From positions 558,001 to 622,000 of the forward strand of contig SEFP01000001.1 in assembly GCA_004144185.1 (NCBI GenBank): a DNA stretch of 64,000 bases, given 5' to 3'. A program made the position numbers and the translations under genes. How positions within the stretch are numbered: position 1 is the first letter of the stretch; the number at the start of each line of letters is the position of its first letter. Positions 34,110 through 42,000 of this stretch are shown here, one piece after another. The notes under the pieces are model-generated. The model was not told the origin of the DNA, did not search any database, and saw only the letters and a program-made list of their open reading frames with translations. The DNA comes from Sphingobacteriales bacterium. GTDB taxonomy: Bacteria > Bacteroidota > Bacteroidia > Chitinophagales > Chitinophagaceae.

Positions 34110-34924
34110 ATGAAATTGAATTGAGTCCTGTTGGGAAGTTTGTGCATCTGGAGTCTCCCGGCGCGCCTGTCAGCACAATCTGTTACGGATAAATCATTCC
34201 ACGAACGAAGCTCCGTGCAGCTGTTAGTCGGTGCTCAGAGTTATCTGGGCGATCTTTTACCGGACAATCAGTTTGTGTACAATGCGTTTGGGACCAGTGC
34301 TCAGCTCTCGCTTTGCGGCACTGCCGGATGGAGTTATGCTATCAACCGCATCTGGAGCGTGGATGCCCGTTTGTTTGTAACACGTCTGAAAGGCGATGAA
34401 ACACAGGGATATGGCTCGATGGAAGCAGATCAGCAATGGCATGCCGCCCGGGGGTTCAGTTCAAAACGGTGTATGGCGATCTCAGCGTGAGTGCCTGTCT
34501 GAAACTGTTGTATCTGTTCCAGACTTATCGCTCGCGCGAGACAACAGCACGGGTTTCACCGTATCTCCGGGCAGGTGTCGGGTATGCGTTTGCGCACGTG
34601 ACGCGTGATAATCTGGCAGCCACAACCCAGTATGCCACTGCTGCGGGCGAGCTGAACTACCTGCAACGGGATCTGTCCAAAGGGTCGAATATTTCTAGCG
34701 TTGTTTTTCCGGTAGGCGCCGGTGTCAAAGTAGCACTAAGTCCCAAAACCAGCCTGCTGGGTGAAGTTAATCGCCGGTTTACGCTGACCGATTACCTGGA
34801 TGGCACCGGTAACTGGAACGCAGGTAACCGCTACGACGGCATCATGAGCTATACCCTGGGCATCAGCTACAGCTTGGGTACTGCCTACCTACTGGAATCG
34901 GTAAGGCCTCGATATCCGCGTTGA
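34110..34924 (+). pseudogene. Outer-membrane beta-barrel protein with early stop and frameshift
   Basis: ATG 34110 starts MKLN, is stopped by TGA at 34122, then continues in frame as VLLGSLCIWSLPARLSAQ, which completes a signal peptide. The chain runs through VQLLVGAQSYLGDLLPDNQ to about 34450, where a run of five G (34450-34454) shifts the frame; adding one G would join WHAARG to VQFKTVYGDLS and run to 34924. The latter part (PYLRAGVGYAFAHV, GAGVKVALSPKTSLLGEVNRRF, SYTLGISYSLG) is an outer-membrane barrel of the DUF6089 / porin-like kind. Two independent lesions argue for real decay. It could still be expressed in part from a later start. Confidence 0.7.
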
Positions 34925-34979
34925 ACCATCCCGGACGAGAAGACTGGCAGAAGCGACAGCCAGTAGGAGACGCTATTTT

Positions 34980-35025
34980 AAAACGGCCTGGAGCTTCCTC
35001 TTTCCGGAAGCTCCAGGCCGTTTTT
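34980..35025. terminator. Strong bidirectional terminator before fabH
   Basis: A 19-bp perfect stem (34980-34998 with 35006-35024) with a loop holding part of TTCCGGAA (35002-35009) and A and T runs on both ends. It serves the converging outer-membrane pseudogene and fabH. Confidence 0.85.
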
Positions 35026-35053
35026 ACGGTTCGTTTGTATGGGTATACGGCTG

Positions 35054-36070
35054 TTAGGCGTTGGATGCGCGGGCCGGGCCGTCATAGGCCCACCGGATAT
35101 AGGTTGCGCCCCAGGTAAAGCCACCGCCAAAGGCCGCCAGAATCAGCTTGTCGCCTTTTTTAAGCTGGGGTTCCCATTCCCACAAACACAGCGGCAGGGT
35201 GCCATTGGTCGTATTGCCAAACCGCTGGATATTGAGCATTACCTTTTCTTCCGGAAGTCCGATGCGCTGCCGGGTCGCATCAATGATCCGCTTGTTGGCC
35301 TGATGCGGCACCAGCCAGTCGACATCTTCGCCGGTGAGGTGGTTGCGCTCCAGCACTTCGGCACTTACATCGGCCATGCCTTTTACCGCAAATTTGAACA
35401 CCGTCTGACCTTCCTGGTATACATAGTGTTCTTTGGCCATCACTGTTTCCATGGAAGCCGGCTTCACCGATCCGCCCGCCTTCTGATGCAGAAAGGCTCT
35501 TCCGGAACCATCGCTTTTAAGTACCGAATCGATGAGTCCGTTGCCTTCCGTATTGGGTTCCAGCAGCACACAACCTGCGCCGTCTCCGAAGATGATACAG
35601 GTCTGCCGGTCGGTATAATCGATGATAGACGACATCTTATCACCGCCAATGATAAGCACTTTCTGGTAGCGGCCGGTTTCAATAAACTGCGCACCGGTAG
35701 TAAGCGCATAGAGAAACCCACTGCATGCGGCATTTATATCGTAGCCAAACGCATTGGTCAGACCGGCTTTGTCGGCAATCACATTGGCGGTAGCCGGAAA
35801 CTGCATATCCGGCGTGGTCGTTGCGCAGATCACCAGGTCAATCTCCAGAGGCGAAATCCCTCGCTTTTGCAGCAAATCCTTCACAGCTTCCACCGCCATA
35901 TCGGAGGTACCTCTTCCGGCACCTTTAAGAATGCGGCGTTCGGTAATACCGGTGCGCGACAAAATCCATTCGTTATTGGTATCCACCATGGTTTCCAGCT
36001 CGGCATTGGTGAGCACATAGTCCGGAACGTAGCCACCTACGGCAGTAATGGCTGCATGAATTTTCGACAT
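35054..36070 (-). CDS. fabH: 3-oxoacyl-ACP synthase III FabH
   Basis: Starts fatty acid chains by condensing acyl-CoA with malonyl-ACP. The 338-residue enzyme has the thiolase fold with Cys116 in NAACSGFLYAL, the active-site His in PHQANKRI, and Asn in FGNTTNGT. The last motif reads TTNGT where the usual form is TSAAT, a variant common in Bacteroidota copies. It is a single gene with a TACATTTG box at 36097-36104. A second fabH elsewhere would be usual, so this copy may use particular starter units. Confidence 0.95.
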   Translation of the reverse strand: MSKIHAAITAVGGYVPDYVLTNAELETMVDTNNEWILSRTGITERRILKGAGRGTSDMAVEAVKDLLQKRGISPLEIDLVICATTTPDMQFPATANVIADKAGLTNAFGYDINAACSGFLYALTTGAQFIETGRYQKVLIIGGDKMSSIIDYTDRQTCIIFGDGAGCVLLEPNTEGNGLIDSVLKSDGSGRAFLHQKAGGSVKPASMETVMAKEHYVYQEGQTVFKFAVKGMADVSAEVLERNHLTGEDVDWLVPHQANKRIIDATRQRIGLPEEKVMLNIQRFGNTTNGTLPLCLWEWEPQLKKGDKLILAAFGGGFTWGATYIRWAYDGPARASNA

Positions 36071-36096
36071 CAGAAAGGCAGGGAAAGTTGGGGCTT

Positions 36097-36104
36097 CAAA
36101 TGTA
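36097..36104 (-). promoter_or_regulatory. -7 box TACATTTG of fabH
   Basis: Exact TAnnTTTG match on the minus strand, 26 nt before ATG 36070. Confidence 0.5.
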
Positions 36105-36405
36105 GGGCACGAAACCGGATGGCGCTTTCTTCGGAAGTCTTTTCAACCAGGAATGTAGCGCTGGTTCCGGAAGCACATGAGTGGCAATCCGGTATCCATA
36201 AGAAGCGTTTTTCCTGCACGCCTCTGAAACGGGTTCCTACACCTCTCAAAATGAGGGTTGGCCTGTATAGAAAGGCGTACTGCCGACACGTTATCTGCTC
36301 AGGTGTAGTTTCTGAGATTCCCTCGCGTGCCAGGTACAGGCGAGCCCGGTCACGCGCATTCAGTCTGTCTGTTCAATGGCGTTATTTTACTGGCATCATT
36401 GCGAC
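36105..36405. other. Intergenic stretch between fabH and the HAD gene
   Basis: About 300 bp between divergent genes with no convincing coding frame. It holds one TTCCGGAA (near 36165) and two imperfect copies of a 23-24 bp element beginning CCTRCAC and ending GGGTT (about 36211-36257). No clear promoter box for the HAD gene was seen. Confidence 0.4.
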
Positions 36406-37023
36406 ATGAAAAAAATCGCCGTTTTTGACCTCAACAAAACCCTGTATACCAAGTCGTCGAAGGATGAGTTTTTTAAGTTTATCTGCTTCCGGAAAACCCA
36501 GAAACTGGCCCATGCGGCTCAGATTTTGTGGTGGTATCTGCTCAAAAAGCTGGGTACCCTTTCCGATACGCAGTTCAAGGAAAACTTCTTTAACTACCTC
36601 GATGGCCTGCATCCCAATCAGGTACAGGAATATGCCCGTGAGTTCTGGAGCATCGAGTTTCCCAAGCATTTCAATCCGGACGTACTGGCACAGGTAAAAC
36701 GGCTGCAAACAGAAGGCGTTCGATGCTGCATTGCATCAGGGGCACTGGCGGTTTATATGCGGCCGCTTTCTGAATTCTTATCTATGGATCAGTATATCGC
36801 CAGCAAAACAGTCTATAAAGGCGGTACCTATAAAATCGTGGGCAAAAGCTGTGACGGTCCGCATAAACTTCAGATGATCCAAGACGTGTATGGAGCCGAG
36901 GTCCAGATTATAGAAGCGTATTCAGATGAAGCGGAAGAGGTACTTCAGGTAGCCGACAAACCCTTCTTACTGGTTGATGGTGTCATCACGCCCTTCCAAA
37001 AGGAGTCCCATCAGCAGAACTAA
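36406..37023 (+). CDS. HAD superfamily hydrolase with altered motif I
   Basis: A 205-residue HAD-IB (phosphoserine phosphatase-like) protein. Motif I is FDLNKTLY: the nucleophile Asp is kept, but the second Asp (general acid/base in DxD) is Asn. A helical cap follows (FFKFICFRKTQKLAHAAQILWWYL), then the motif II region CIASGALAVYMRPL and a motif III Lys in GPHKLQ. Motif IV is reduced to AYSDE. The enzyme may thus be weak, use another substrate, or be a binding protein. ATG 36406 gives the MKKIAVFDLN start. Confidence 0.78.
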   Translation: MKKIAVFDLNKTLYTKSSKDEFFKFICFRKTQKLAHAAQILWWYLLKKLGTLSDTQFKENFFNYLDGLHPNQVQEYAREFWSIEFPKHFNPDVLAQVKRLQTEGVRCCIASGALAVYMRPLSEFLSMDQYIASKTVYKGGTYKIVGKSCDGPHKLQMIQDVYGAEVQIIEAYSDEAEEVLQVADKPFLLVDGVITPFQKESHQQN

Positions 37024-37068
37024 TTCCGGAATAAGACTGCTTAAAAGCGTTTGGTAGCGATGCCCTAT

Positions 37069-37101
37069 AAAAAAAGAACCCAGACGTTTTAGTCTGGGTT
37101 C
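37069..37101 (-). terminator. Terminator of the 37123 lipoprotein gene
   Basis: Ten-bp stem 37076-37085 with 37092-37101, 6-nt loop, followed by seven T on the minus strand. Confidence 0.8.
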
Positions 37102-37122
37102 CTTCATGCCTGACAAGTTCTG

Positions 37123-37560
37123 CTACTGGTGAATGTCAGCACTGATCTGAACTGCAGTATTCGCGTTTACATCTTTACCCGCAGCATTCGGCATCTTGAT
37201 GGAGACTTTGCCATCGTTGAACTTAACCGATACCGTTCCGGAAGTAACAATATAGGTCTTCATACTGGCTGGTTCAGCAGCAACTACACTTACTTTGTTA
37301 GCGCTTCCGCCGCCTTCTACGATTGTGTACTCGCCGTCTTGTTTAGGAGTTCCACCTGTGAAGGCAAACGCCATAGAACCGTTGCCTTTGTTCACATCGA
37401 CTACTGTGAATCCGCTCATGTTATCCAAAACGCTTGTTGCGGTATAGGTGTTACTTCCGATCGTAAACTGGTTTGCAGTCGTACTAGTATTGTCGTCTTT
37501 TTTGCAGGCAGTAGCCGTCAGGAGCGCGAAAGAGATTGCGCTGAGAAGTACTTTTTTCAT
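37123..37560 (-). CDS. Lipoprotein of unknown function
   Basis: A 145-residue lipoprotein with signal peptide KKVLLSAISFALLTATAC and a KKDDN stretch after the lipid-attached cysteine. The mature chain (NQFTIGSNTYTATSVLDN ... YIVTSGTVSVKFNDGKVSIKMPN) is an all-beta domain resembling many short uncharacterised Bacteroidota lipoproteins. No enzyme motif is seen. The start ATG 37560 fits the signal peptide. It is monocistronic with a terminator at 37069. Confidence 0.75.
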   Translation of the reverse strand: MKKVLLSAISFALLTATACKKDDNTSTTANQFTIGSNTYTATSVLDNMSGFTVVDVNKGNGSMAFAFTGGTPKQDGEYTIVEGGGSANKVSVVAAEPASMKTYIVTSGTVSVKFNDGKVSIKMPNAAGKDVNANTAVQISADIHQ

Positions 37561-37705
37561 GGGTGTTTGTGTGTGGAAACTGGAAAGAATGCGCGAATAA
37601 AAGCGCTGGTTTTCACAAAACAAAGCCGCTGCCTCCGGAACAGCTCAGAAGCAGCCGCATCCCCACGCTATCTTCATGCCTTATCCACTAAATCCGTTTT
37701 CGGAC

Positions 37706-40108
37706 ATGAAGGCTTTTTTCGTTGGTCTGCTGCTGGCTGCCACGGTCCCCACATGGGCACAGGAGGCCCTGACCTATCAGAAACCACCGGCTGAGATTTT
37801 GCAACTGGCAGAGTATGACCGGGCACCGGGCATACTTATGGACAGCAAGAAAGACTGGCTGGTGTTCTCGTATCGTCCTACCTACAAGACGCTGGACGAT
37901 CTGAATCAGGATGAACTGAAACTGGCCGGCCTGCGCGTCAACCCGGTGACCAATATCGCCAGCACAGTTACTTATATCAACAACCTCAAAATCCGGAAGA
38001 GAACCGCCACTACCGAAACGCAGGTACAAGGGCTGCCGGCTAACCCTCGTATCTCGTTTCTCAGCTTTTCGCCCGATGAGTCGAAGCTGGCGTTTACCCA
38101 CACCACCGCCAAAGGCGTGGAACTGTGGGTACTCGACCTGGCATCCGCCACGGCCCGCAAACTGACGTCCGACAACCTCAACGCCAATCTGGGCAGCCCG
38201 TACACCTGGTACAAAAGCTCGGATGCGTTGCTGGTCAAACAGCTGCCGCAGGACTGCCCGGCGCTGCTGAGTACCAAAGGCTCGTTGCCCGCCGGTCCGA
38301 CCGTCTCGACTTCCGACGGAAAAGTGTCGCAAAACCGGACATACCAGGATTTGTTGAAAACGCCGATGGACGAAACCAACTTTGAAACGCTTATCCGCTC
38401 CACGCTGGTACAGGTTCCACTTTCCGGAACGGCTCAGCCAGTCAGGGAAACCGGCGCGTACACGGGCATGAGCTTTTCACCAAACGGGCAGTACCTGATG
38501 CTGACCACCGTGCAGCGTCCGTACTCCTATATCGTTCCCTACTACCGGTTTCCGACTACCACCACGATGTATGATTCAAAGGGTGGGCTGGTGAAAGTGG
38601 TCAATGAAGTGCCGCGGACCGAGGTGATGCCGAAAGGATTTTCGGCCGTTCGCACCGGCAAACGCGAGATGGACTGGCGCGACGACGAACCGGCTACGCT
38701 GGTCTACGCCGAAGCACTCGATGGCGGCGATCCGGCTCAGAAAGTAGCGTACCGGGATGCACTGTATATCTGGGACGCACCGTTTTCCGGAACCCCCAAG
38801 CCTTTGTTCAAAACGGTTCAGCGCTATAACGGCATTGAATGGGGCACCGGAACGGTAGCGGTGGTCACCGACAACTGGTATGACACCCGCAGTCAGCGCA
38901 CTTACCTGCTGAATCCCACTACCGGTGCCTCCAGGCTGATCGAAGACCGCAACTACCAGGATGTTTACAGCGATCCGGGCAGCTTTACAACCAAACGGAA
39001 CACCTTCGGCCGGAAGGTGATTGACCTGAACGCCAATAAGGCGTATCTGATCGGAAGTGGCTTTACCAAAGACGGGCAGTTTCCGTTTATCGATGAAATG
39101 GACCTGACGACCCTGAAAAAGAAGCGGCTCTACACGTCGAAGCCGACCAACGGCAAAGAAACCATTTACGATATCATTGATCTCCGGAAAGGCGAGGTCC
39201 TCGTGGTGGAAGAATCGTCTACCCGGTATCCCAATTATGCCATCCGGAATATCCGTTCCGGAAAATCCCAGCCCCTCACCCGGTTTGCCAATCCCTTCGG
39301 TGCACTTAAAGACGTTCACAAAGAAGTCATCCACTACAAGCGCAAGGACGGTGTGGATCTGACCGGTACACTGTATCTGCCGGCGGGCTATGATCTGAAA
39401 GCACCGAACGAAAAACTGCCGCTGCTGATCTGGGCGTATCCTGCTGAGTATAAAGACAAGAATACGGCCGGTCAGAACACCCAGAACCCGAATGACTTCA
39501 CCTTTCCGTACTACGGCTCGTTTGTGTACTGGGTAGCCAAAGGCTATGCCGTACTCGACGATGCCGCGTTTCCGATTATCGGCGAAGGCAAAACCGAACC
39601 CAACGACTCGTTTATCCCGCAGCTGACCGCCAATGCCGAAGCTGCCATCGACGCGCTGGATCAGCGGGGCTATATCGACCGGAAACGCGTAGCCGTGGGT
39701 GGTCATTCCTACGGGGCGTTTATGACCGCCAACCTGCTGACGCATACCAACCTGTTTGCCTGCGGCATTGCCCGTAGCGGAGCGTATAACCGGACACTGA
39801 CTCCGTTTGGCTTCCAGAGCGAGCAGCGCAACTACTGGGATGTTCCGGACGTCTACAACACCATGTCGCCGTTTATGAATGCCGACAAGATGAAAACGCC
39901 ATTGCTGCTTATCCACGGCGATGCCGATAACAATCCGGGAACGTTTACCCTTCAAACCGAGCGGTACTTCCAAGCTTTGAAAAACATGGGCGCTCCGGTT
40001 CGGATGGTGTTGCTGCCCAAAGAAGCACACGGCTATATGGCCAAGGAAAACATCCTGCACGTGCTGTGGGAACAGGACCAGTGGTTGCAAAAATATCTGA
40101 AGAAGTAA
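37706..40108 (+). CDS. Secreted S9 family (prolyl oligopeptidase-type) serine peptidase
   Basis: An 800-residue exported peptidase. Residues 1-19 are a signal peptide ending TWAQ. The first 530 residues form the beta-propeller typical of S9B/S9C enzymes (PRISFLSFSPDESKLAFTH is one blade). The C-terminal alpha/beta hydrolase carries nucleophile Ser668 in GGHSYGAFM, the Asp in HGDADNNPGTF and His in EAHGYM. Relatives release dipeptides or act on gut or cell-surface peptides. It has a possible TATCTTCA box at 37669-37676 and a strong terminator at 40148. Confidence 0.93.
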   Translation: MKAFFVGLLLAATVPTWAQEALTYQKPPAEILQLAEYDRAPGILMDSKKDWLVFSYRPTYKTLDDLNQDELKLAGLRVNPVTNIASTVTYINNLKIRKRTATTETQVQGLPANPRISFLSFSPDESKLAFTHTTAKGVELWVLDLASATARKLTSDNLNANLGSPYTWYKSSDALLVKQLPQDCPALLSTKGSLPAGPTVSTSDGKVSQNRTYQDLLKTPMDETNFETLIRSTLVQVPLSGTAQPVRETGAYTGMSFSPNGQYLMLTTVQRPYSYIVPYYRFPTTTTMYDSKGGLVKVVNEVPRTEVMPKGFSAVRTGKREMDWRDDEPATLVYAEALDGGDPAQKVAYRDALYIWDAPFSGTPKPLFKTVQRYNGIEWGTGTVAVVTDNWYDTRSQRTYLLNPTTGASRLIEDRNYQDVYSDPGSFTTKRNTFGRKVIDLNANKAYLIGSGFTKDGQFPFIDEMDLTTLKKKRLYTSKPTNGKETIYDIIDLRKGEVLVVEESSTRYPNYAIRNIRSGKSQPLTRFANPFGALKDVHKEVIHYKRKDGVDLTGTLYLPAGYDLKAPNEKLPLLIWAYPAEYKDKNTAGQNTQNPNDFTFPYYGSFVYWVAKGYAVLDDAAFPIIGEGKTEPNDSFIPQLTANAEAAIDALDQRGYIDRKRVAVGGHSYGAFMTANLLTHTNLFACGIARSGAYNRTLTPFGFQSEQRNYWDVPDVYNTMSPFMNADKMKTPLLLIHGDADNNPGTFTLQTERYFQALKNMGAPVRMVLLPKEAHGYMAKENILHVLWEQDQWLQKYLKK

Positions 40109-40147
40109 GCCGGTACTCCCAACAGCGCTTTCAACCATTGAGTATCT

Positions 40148-40186
40148 AAAACCAAACGCTTCCGGTCTTCGGAAGCGTTTGGTTTT
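40148..40186 (+). terminator. Strong terminator after the S9 peptidase
   Basis: Perfect 17-bp stem (40148-40164 with 40170-40186), 5-nt loop, ending TTTT. It also lies just upstream of the regulator gene. Confidence 0.85.
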
Positions 40187-40253
40187 ATACAGGCTTTTGA
40201 TACGGTCCGGAATGGATGCTGCAGGTGCGTTACTTCGGCCCATCTTTGCAGCC

Positions 40254-41594
40254 ATGAGTCATATCCTGATCATAGACGATGAAGCTAAAATACGCACCCT
40301 GCTGGCCCGTATCATCCGTCTCGAAGGATTTGAGGTTTCAGAAGCGGCGACCTGTGCCGCCGGTCTGGCTCAACTCACACTCCGGAATGCCGACGTTATC
40401 CTTTGCGATGTCAAACTACCCGATGGCAACGGCATCGAACTGGCCCAGCAGCTCAAAGCGCTGTATCCGGCGACTGAAATCATTTTACTAACGGCCTACG
40501 GCACCATTCCGGACAGCGTGCAGGCCATGCGCAACGGGGCATTCGACTACCTGACCAAGGGCGACGACAACAACCGCATCCTGCCGCTGCTCTACAAAGC
40601 GCTTGAAAAAGCAACGCTCAACCAGCGCGTGGCACAACTCGAAAAACGGCTTTCCGGAAAATATTCGTTCGATACCATCATCGGCAACGCGCCTGCTCTT
40701 CAGGAGGCCATCCGGATGGCGCAGAAAGTAGCCGGCACCTCAGCGACCGTTTTGCTGACCGGCGAAAGCGGTACCGGCAAGGAAGTTTTTGCCAACGCCA
40801 TCCACCAGGCCAGTCCCCGTTCCGGAAATTCGTTTGTAGCCATCAACTGTGCTGCTTTCAGCAAAGAAATGCTGGAAGGCGAGCTCTTTGGACATAAGGC
40901 CGGTGCTTTTACCGGTGCGGTTAAAGACCAGAAAGGATTGCTGGAAGCGGCTGACGGCGGCACCTTGTTTCTGGATGAAATCGGAGAGATGCCGACTGAT
41001 CTGCAAACAAAACTGCTCCGGGCGCTGGAATCCGGCTCGTTCCTGAAAATCGGCAGCACGAAGCCAGTCCAAACCGACATCCGTTTTATCGCCGCCACCA
41101 ACCGCAACCTGACCGCTGAAATCGAAGCCGGTCAGTTCCGGAAAGATTTGTTTTACCGGCTGGCAGGCTTTGGGATCCGGTTACCCGCCTTGCGGGAACG
41201 CACCGAAGACCTGTCATTACTGTCAGACCATTTCGGACGACAGGCCGCTCAGCGGCTGAACCGGAAGCCGATTCAGATTTCTTCGGAAGCCCTCCAGGCC
41301 ATGAAGCGGTACCCGTGGCCGGGCAATATCCGGGAACTCAAAAACGTATTGGAACGCAGCCTTATCCTGATGGAGGGCGATACGCTGGAACGTACCGATC
41401 TGCCGGCCGAAATTGCGCATAGCTCTGACGGCACTACGCTTTCGGCGTTTTCGATGGCGGCGGCTGAAAAGCTGCATATCCAACGGGTGCTCAACCACAC
41501 CCAGGGCAACAAGGCAGAAGCAGCCCGGTTGCTTCAGATCGGGATCGCTACGCTGTACCGGAAAATCGAAGGCTACGGATTGGAAACATTCTAG
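40254..41594 (+). CDS. Sigma-54-dependent response regulator (NtrC family), probably controlling kdp
   Basis: A 446-residue activator with three domains: receiver (1-120, phospho-acceptor Asp52 in VILCDVKLP), AAA+ (about 140-370, Walker A GESGTGKE at 170, GAFTGA at 217-222 for sigma-54 contact, Walker B GGTLFLDEIGEMP), and a Fis-type helix-turn-helix (NKAEAARLLQIGIATLYRKI). CATCTTTG stands 5 nt before ATG 40254. It heads the potassium locus, taking the place of the OmpR-type KdpE of E. coli, and its kinase is probably the HAMP kinase at 48753. I found no clear GG-N10-GC sigma-54 promoter before kdp. Confidence 0.92.
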   Translation: MSHILIIDDEAKIRTLLARIIRLEGFEVSEAATCAAGLAQLTLRNADVILCDVKLPDGNGIELAQQLKALYPATEIILLTAYGTIPDSVQAMRNGAFDYLTKGDDNNRILPLLYKALEKATLNQRVAQLEKRLSGKYSFDTIIGNAPALQEAIRMAQKVAGTSATVLLTGESGTGKEVFANAIHQASPRSGNSFVAINCAAFSKEMLEGELFGHKAGAFTGAVKDQKGLLEAADGGTLFLDEIGEMPTDLQTKLLRALESGSFLKIGSTKPVQTDIRFIAATNRNLTAEIEAGQFRKDLFYRLAGFGIRLPALRERTEDLSLLSDHFGRQAAQRLNRKPIQISSEALQAMKRYPWPGNIRELKNVLERSLILMEGDTLERTDLPAEIAHSSDGTTLSAFSMAAAEKLHIQRVLNHTQGNKAEAARLLQIGIATLYRKIEGYGLETF

Positions 41595-41677
41595 TCCTGC
41601 ACATCCCTTTTCAGAAGGCATCCGGAAGTTCAATCGTCCGGATGCATCACAGACGCGATTCTATCATTTTGAGAATG

Positions 41678-41703
41678 AAGCCTATCATTTTGATAGGCTT
41701 TTT
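41678..41703 (+). terminator. Terminator after the regulator gene, also a possible operator
   Basis: Perfect 10-bp stem 41678-41687 with 41691-41700, 3-nt loop, then TTT. Its core CTATCATTTTGA (41682) is repeated directly 21 bp upstream at 41661, so the pair may also be a binding site for the regulator. Confidence 0.65.
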
Positions 41704-41834
41704 GCAGTTCCGGAATATGCCTCAAAACGTCGCAACCCTTACCCAGTAAAGGCTTCAGGCTATATCGCTCTTTTTGGTCCCTGATTTGGCATTGAAGACG
41801 AAACCAGTTTTTTCAACCCGTCTTTTTTCCACTC

Positions 41835-41918
41835 ATGCTCGCCTTCGGCCTTCTCTGCGCAGGACTGCTTTGCTTCCTGCTGCTCTACGCCTCCATCCAT
41901 TTTTTCGACCACGTATGA
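41835..41918 (+). CDS. 27-residue membrane peptide upstream of kdpF
   Basis: ATG 41835 opens a 27-codon frame: MLAFGLLCAGLLCFLLLY then ASIHFFDHV. It is one hydrophobic helix with a short polar tail. Its TGA overlaps the kdpF ATG (ATGA at 41915-41918), the coupling seen between real cistrons of this operon. In length and shape it resembles KdpF but is separate from it. I know of no described gene of this kind in kdp operons. It could be a second small Kdp subunit, or a leader peptide that tunes kdpF translation. Confidence 0.5.
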   Translation: MLAFGLLCAGLLCFLLLYASIHFFDHV

Positions 41919-41992
41919 TCGCTCTTTTCATTACCGCTCTCGCCGTCTTCGCGTACATGTGCTACGTGCTTCTCAAACCTGAAAAATTCTAA
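41915..41992 (+). CDS. kdpF: Potassium-transporting ATPase small subunit KdpF
   Basis: A 25-residue single-helix peptide, MIALFITALAVFAYMCYVLL followed by KPEKF. It has the KdpF pattern (hydrophobic helix then YxLLKPEKF), which stabilises the KdpABC complex. It overlaps the upstream 27-residue peptide and ends 8 nt before kdpA. Confidence 0.85.
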   Translation: MIALFITALAVFAYMCYVLLKPEKF

Positions 41993-42000
41993 CCCTTTCG

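Noticed and set aside
35039-36409. 456-codon plus-strand frame over fabH
   Set aside because: Antisense of a clear FabH with active-site motifs; no recognisable protein.
38576-40255. 559-codon minus-strand frame over the S9 peptidase
   Set aside because: The plus strand encodes a clear peptidase with a full catalytic triad; the antisense frame shows no family pattern and arises from codon bias.
41595-41834. Sigma-54 promoter (GG-N10-GC) before kdp
   Set aside because: The best candidate, ending TTGCA near 41704, lacks the essential GG at -24; no other match in the gap.
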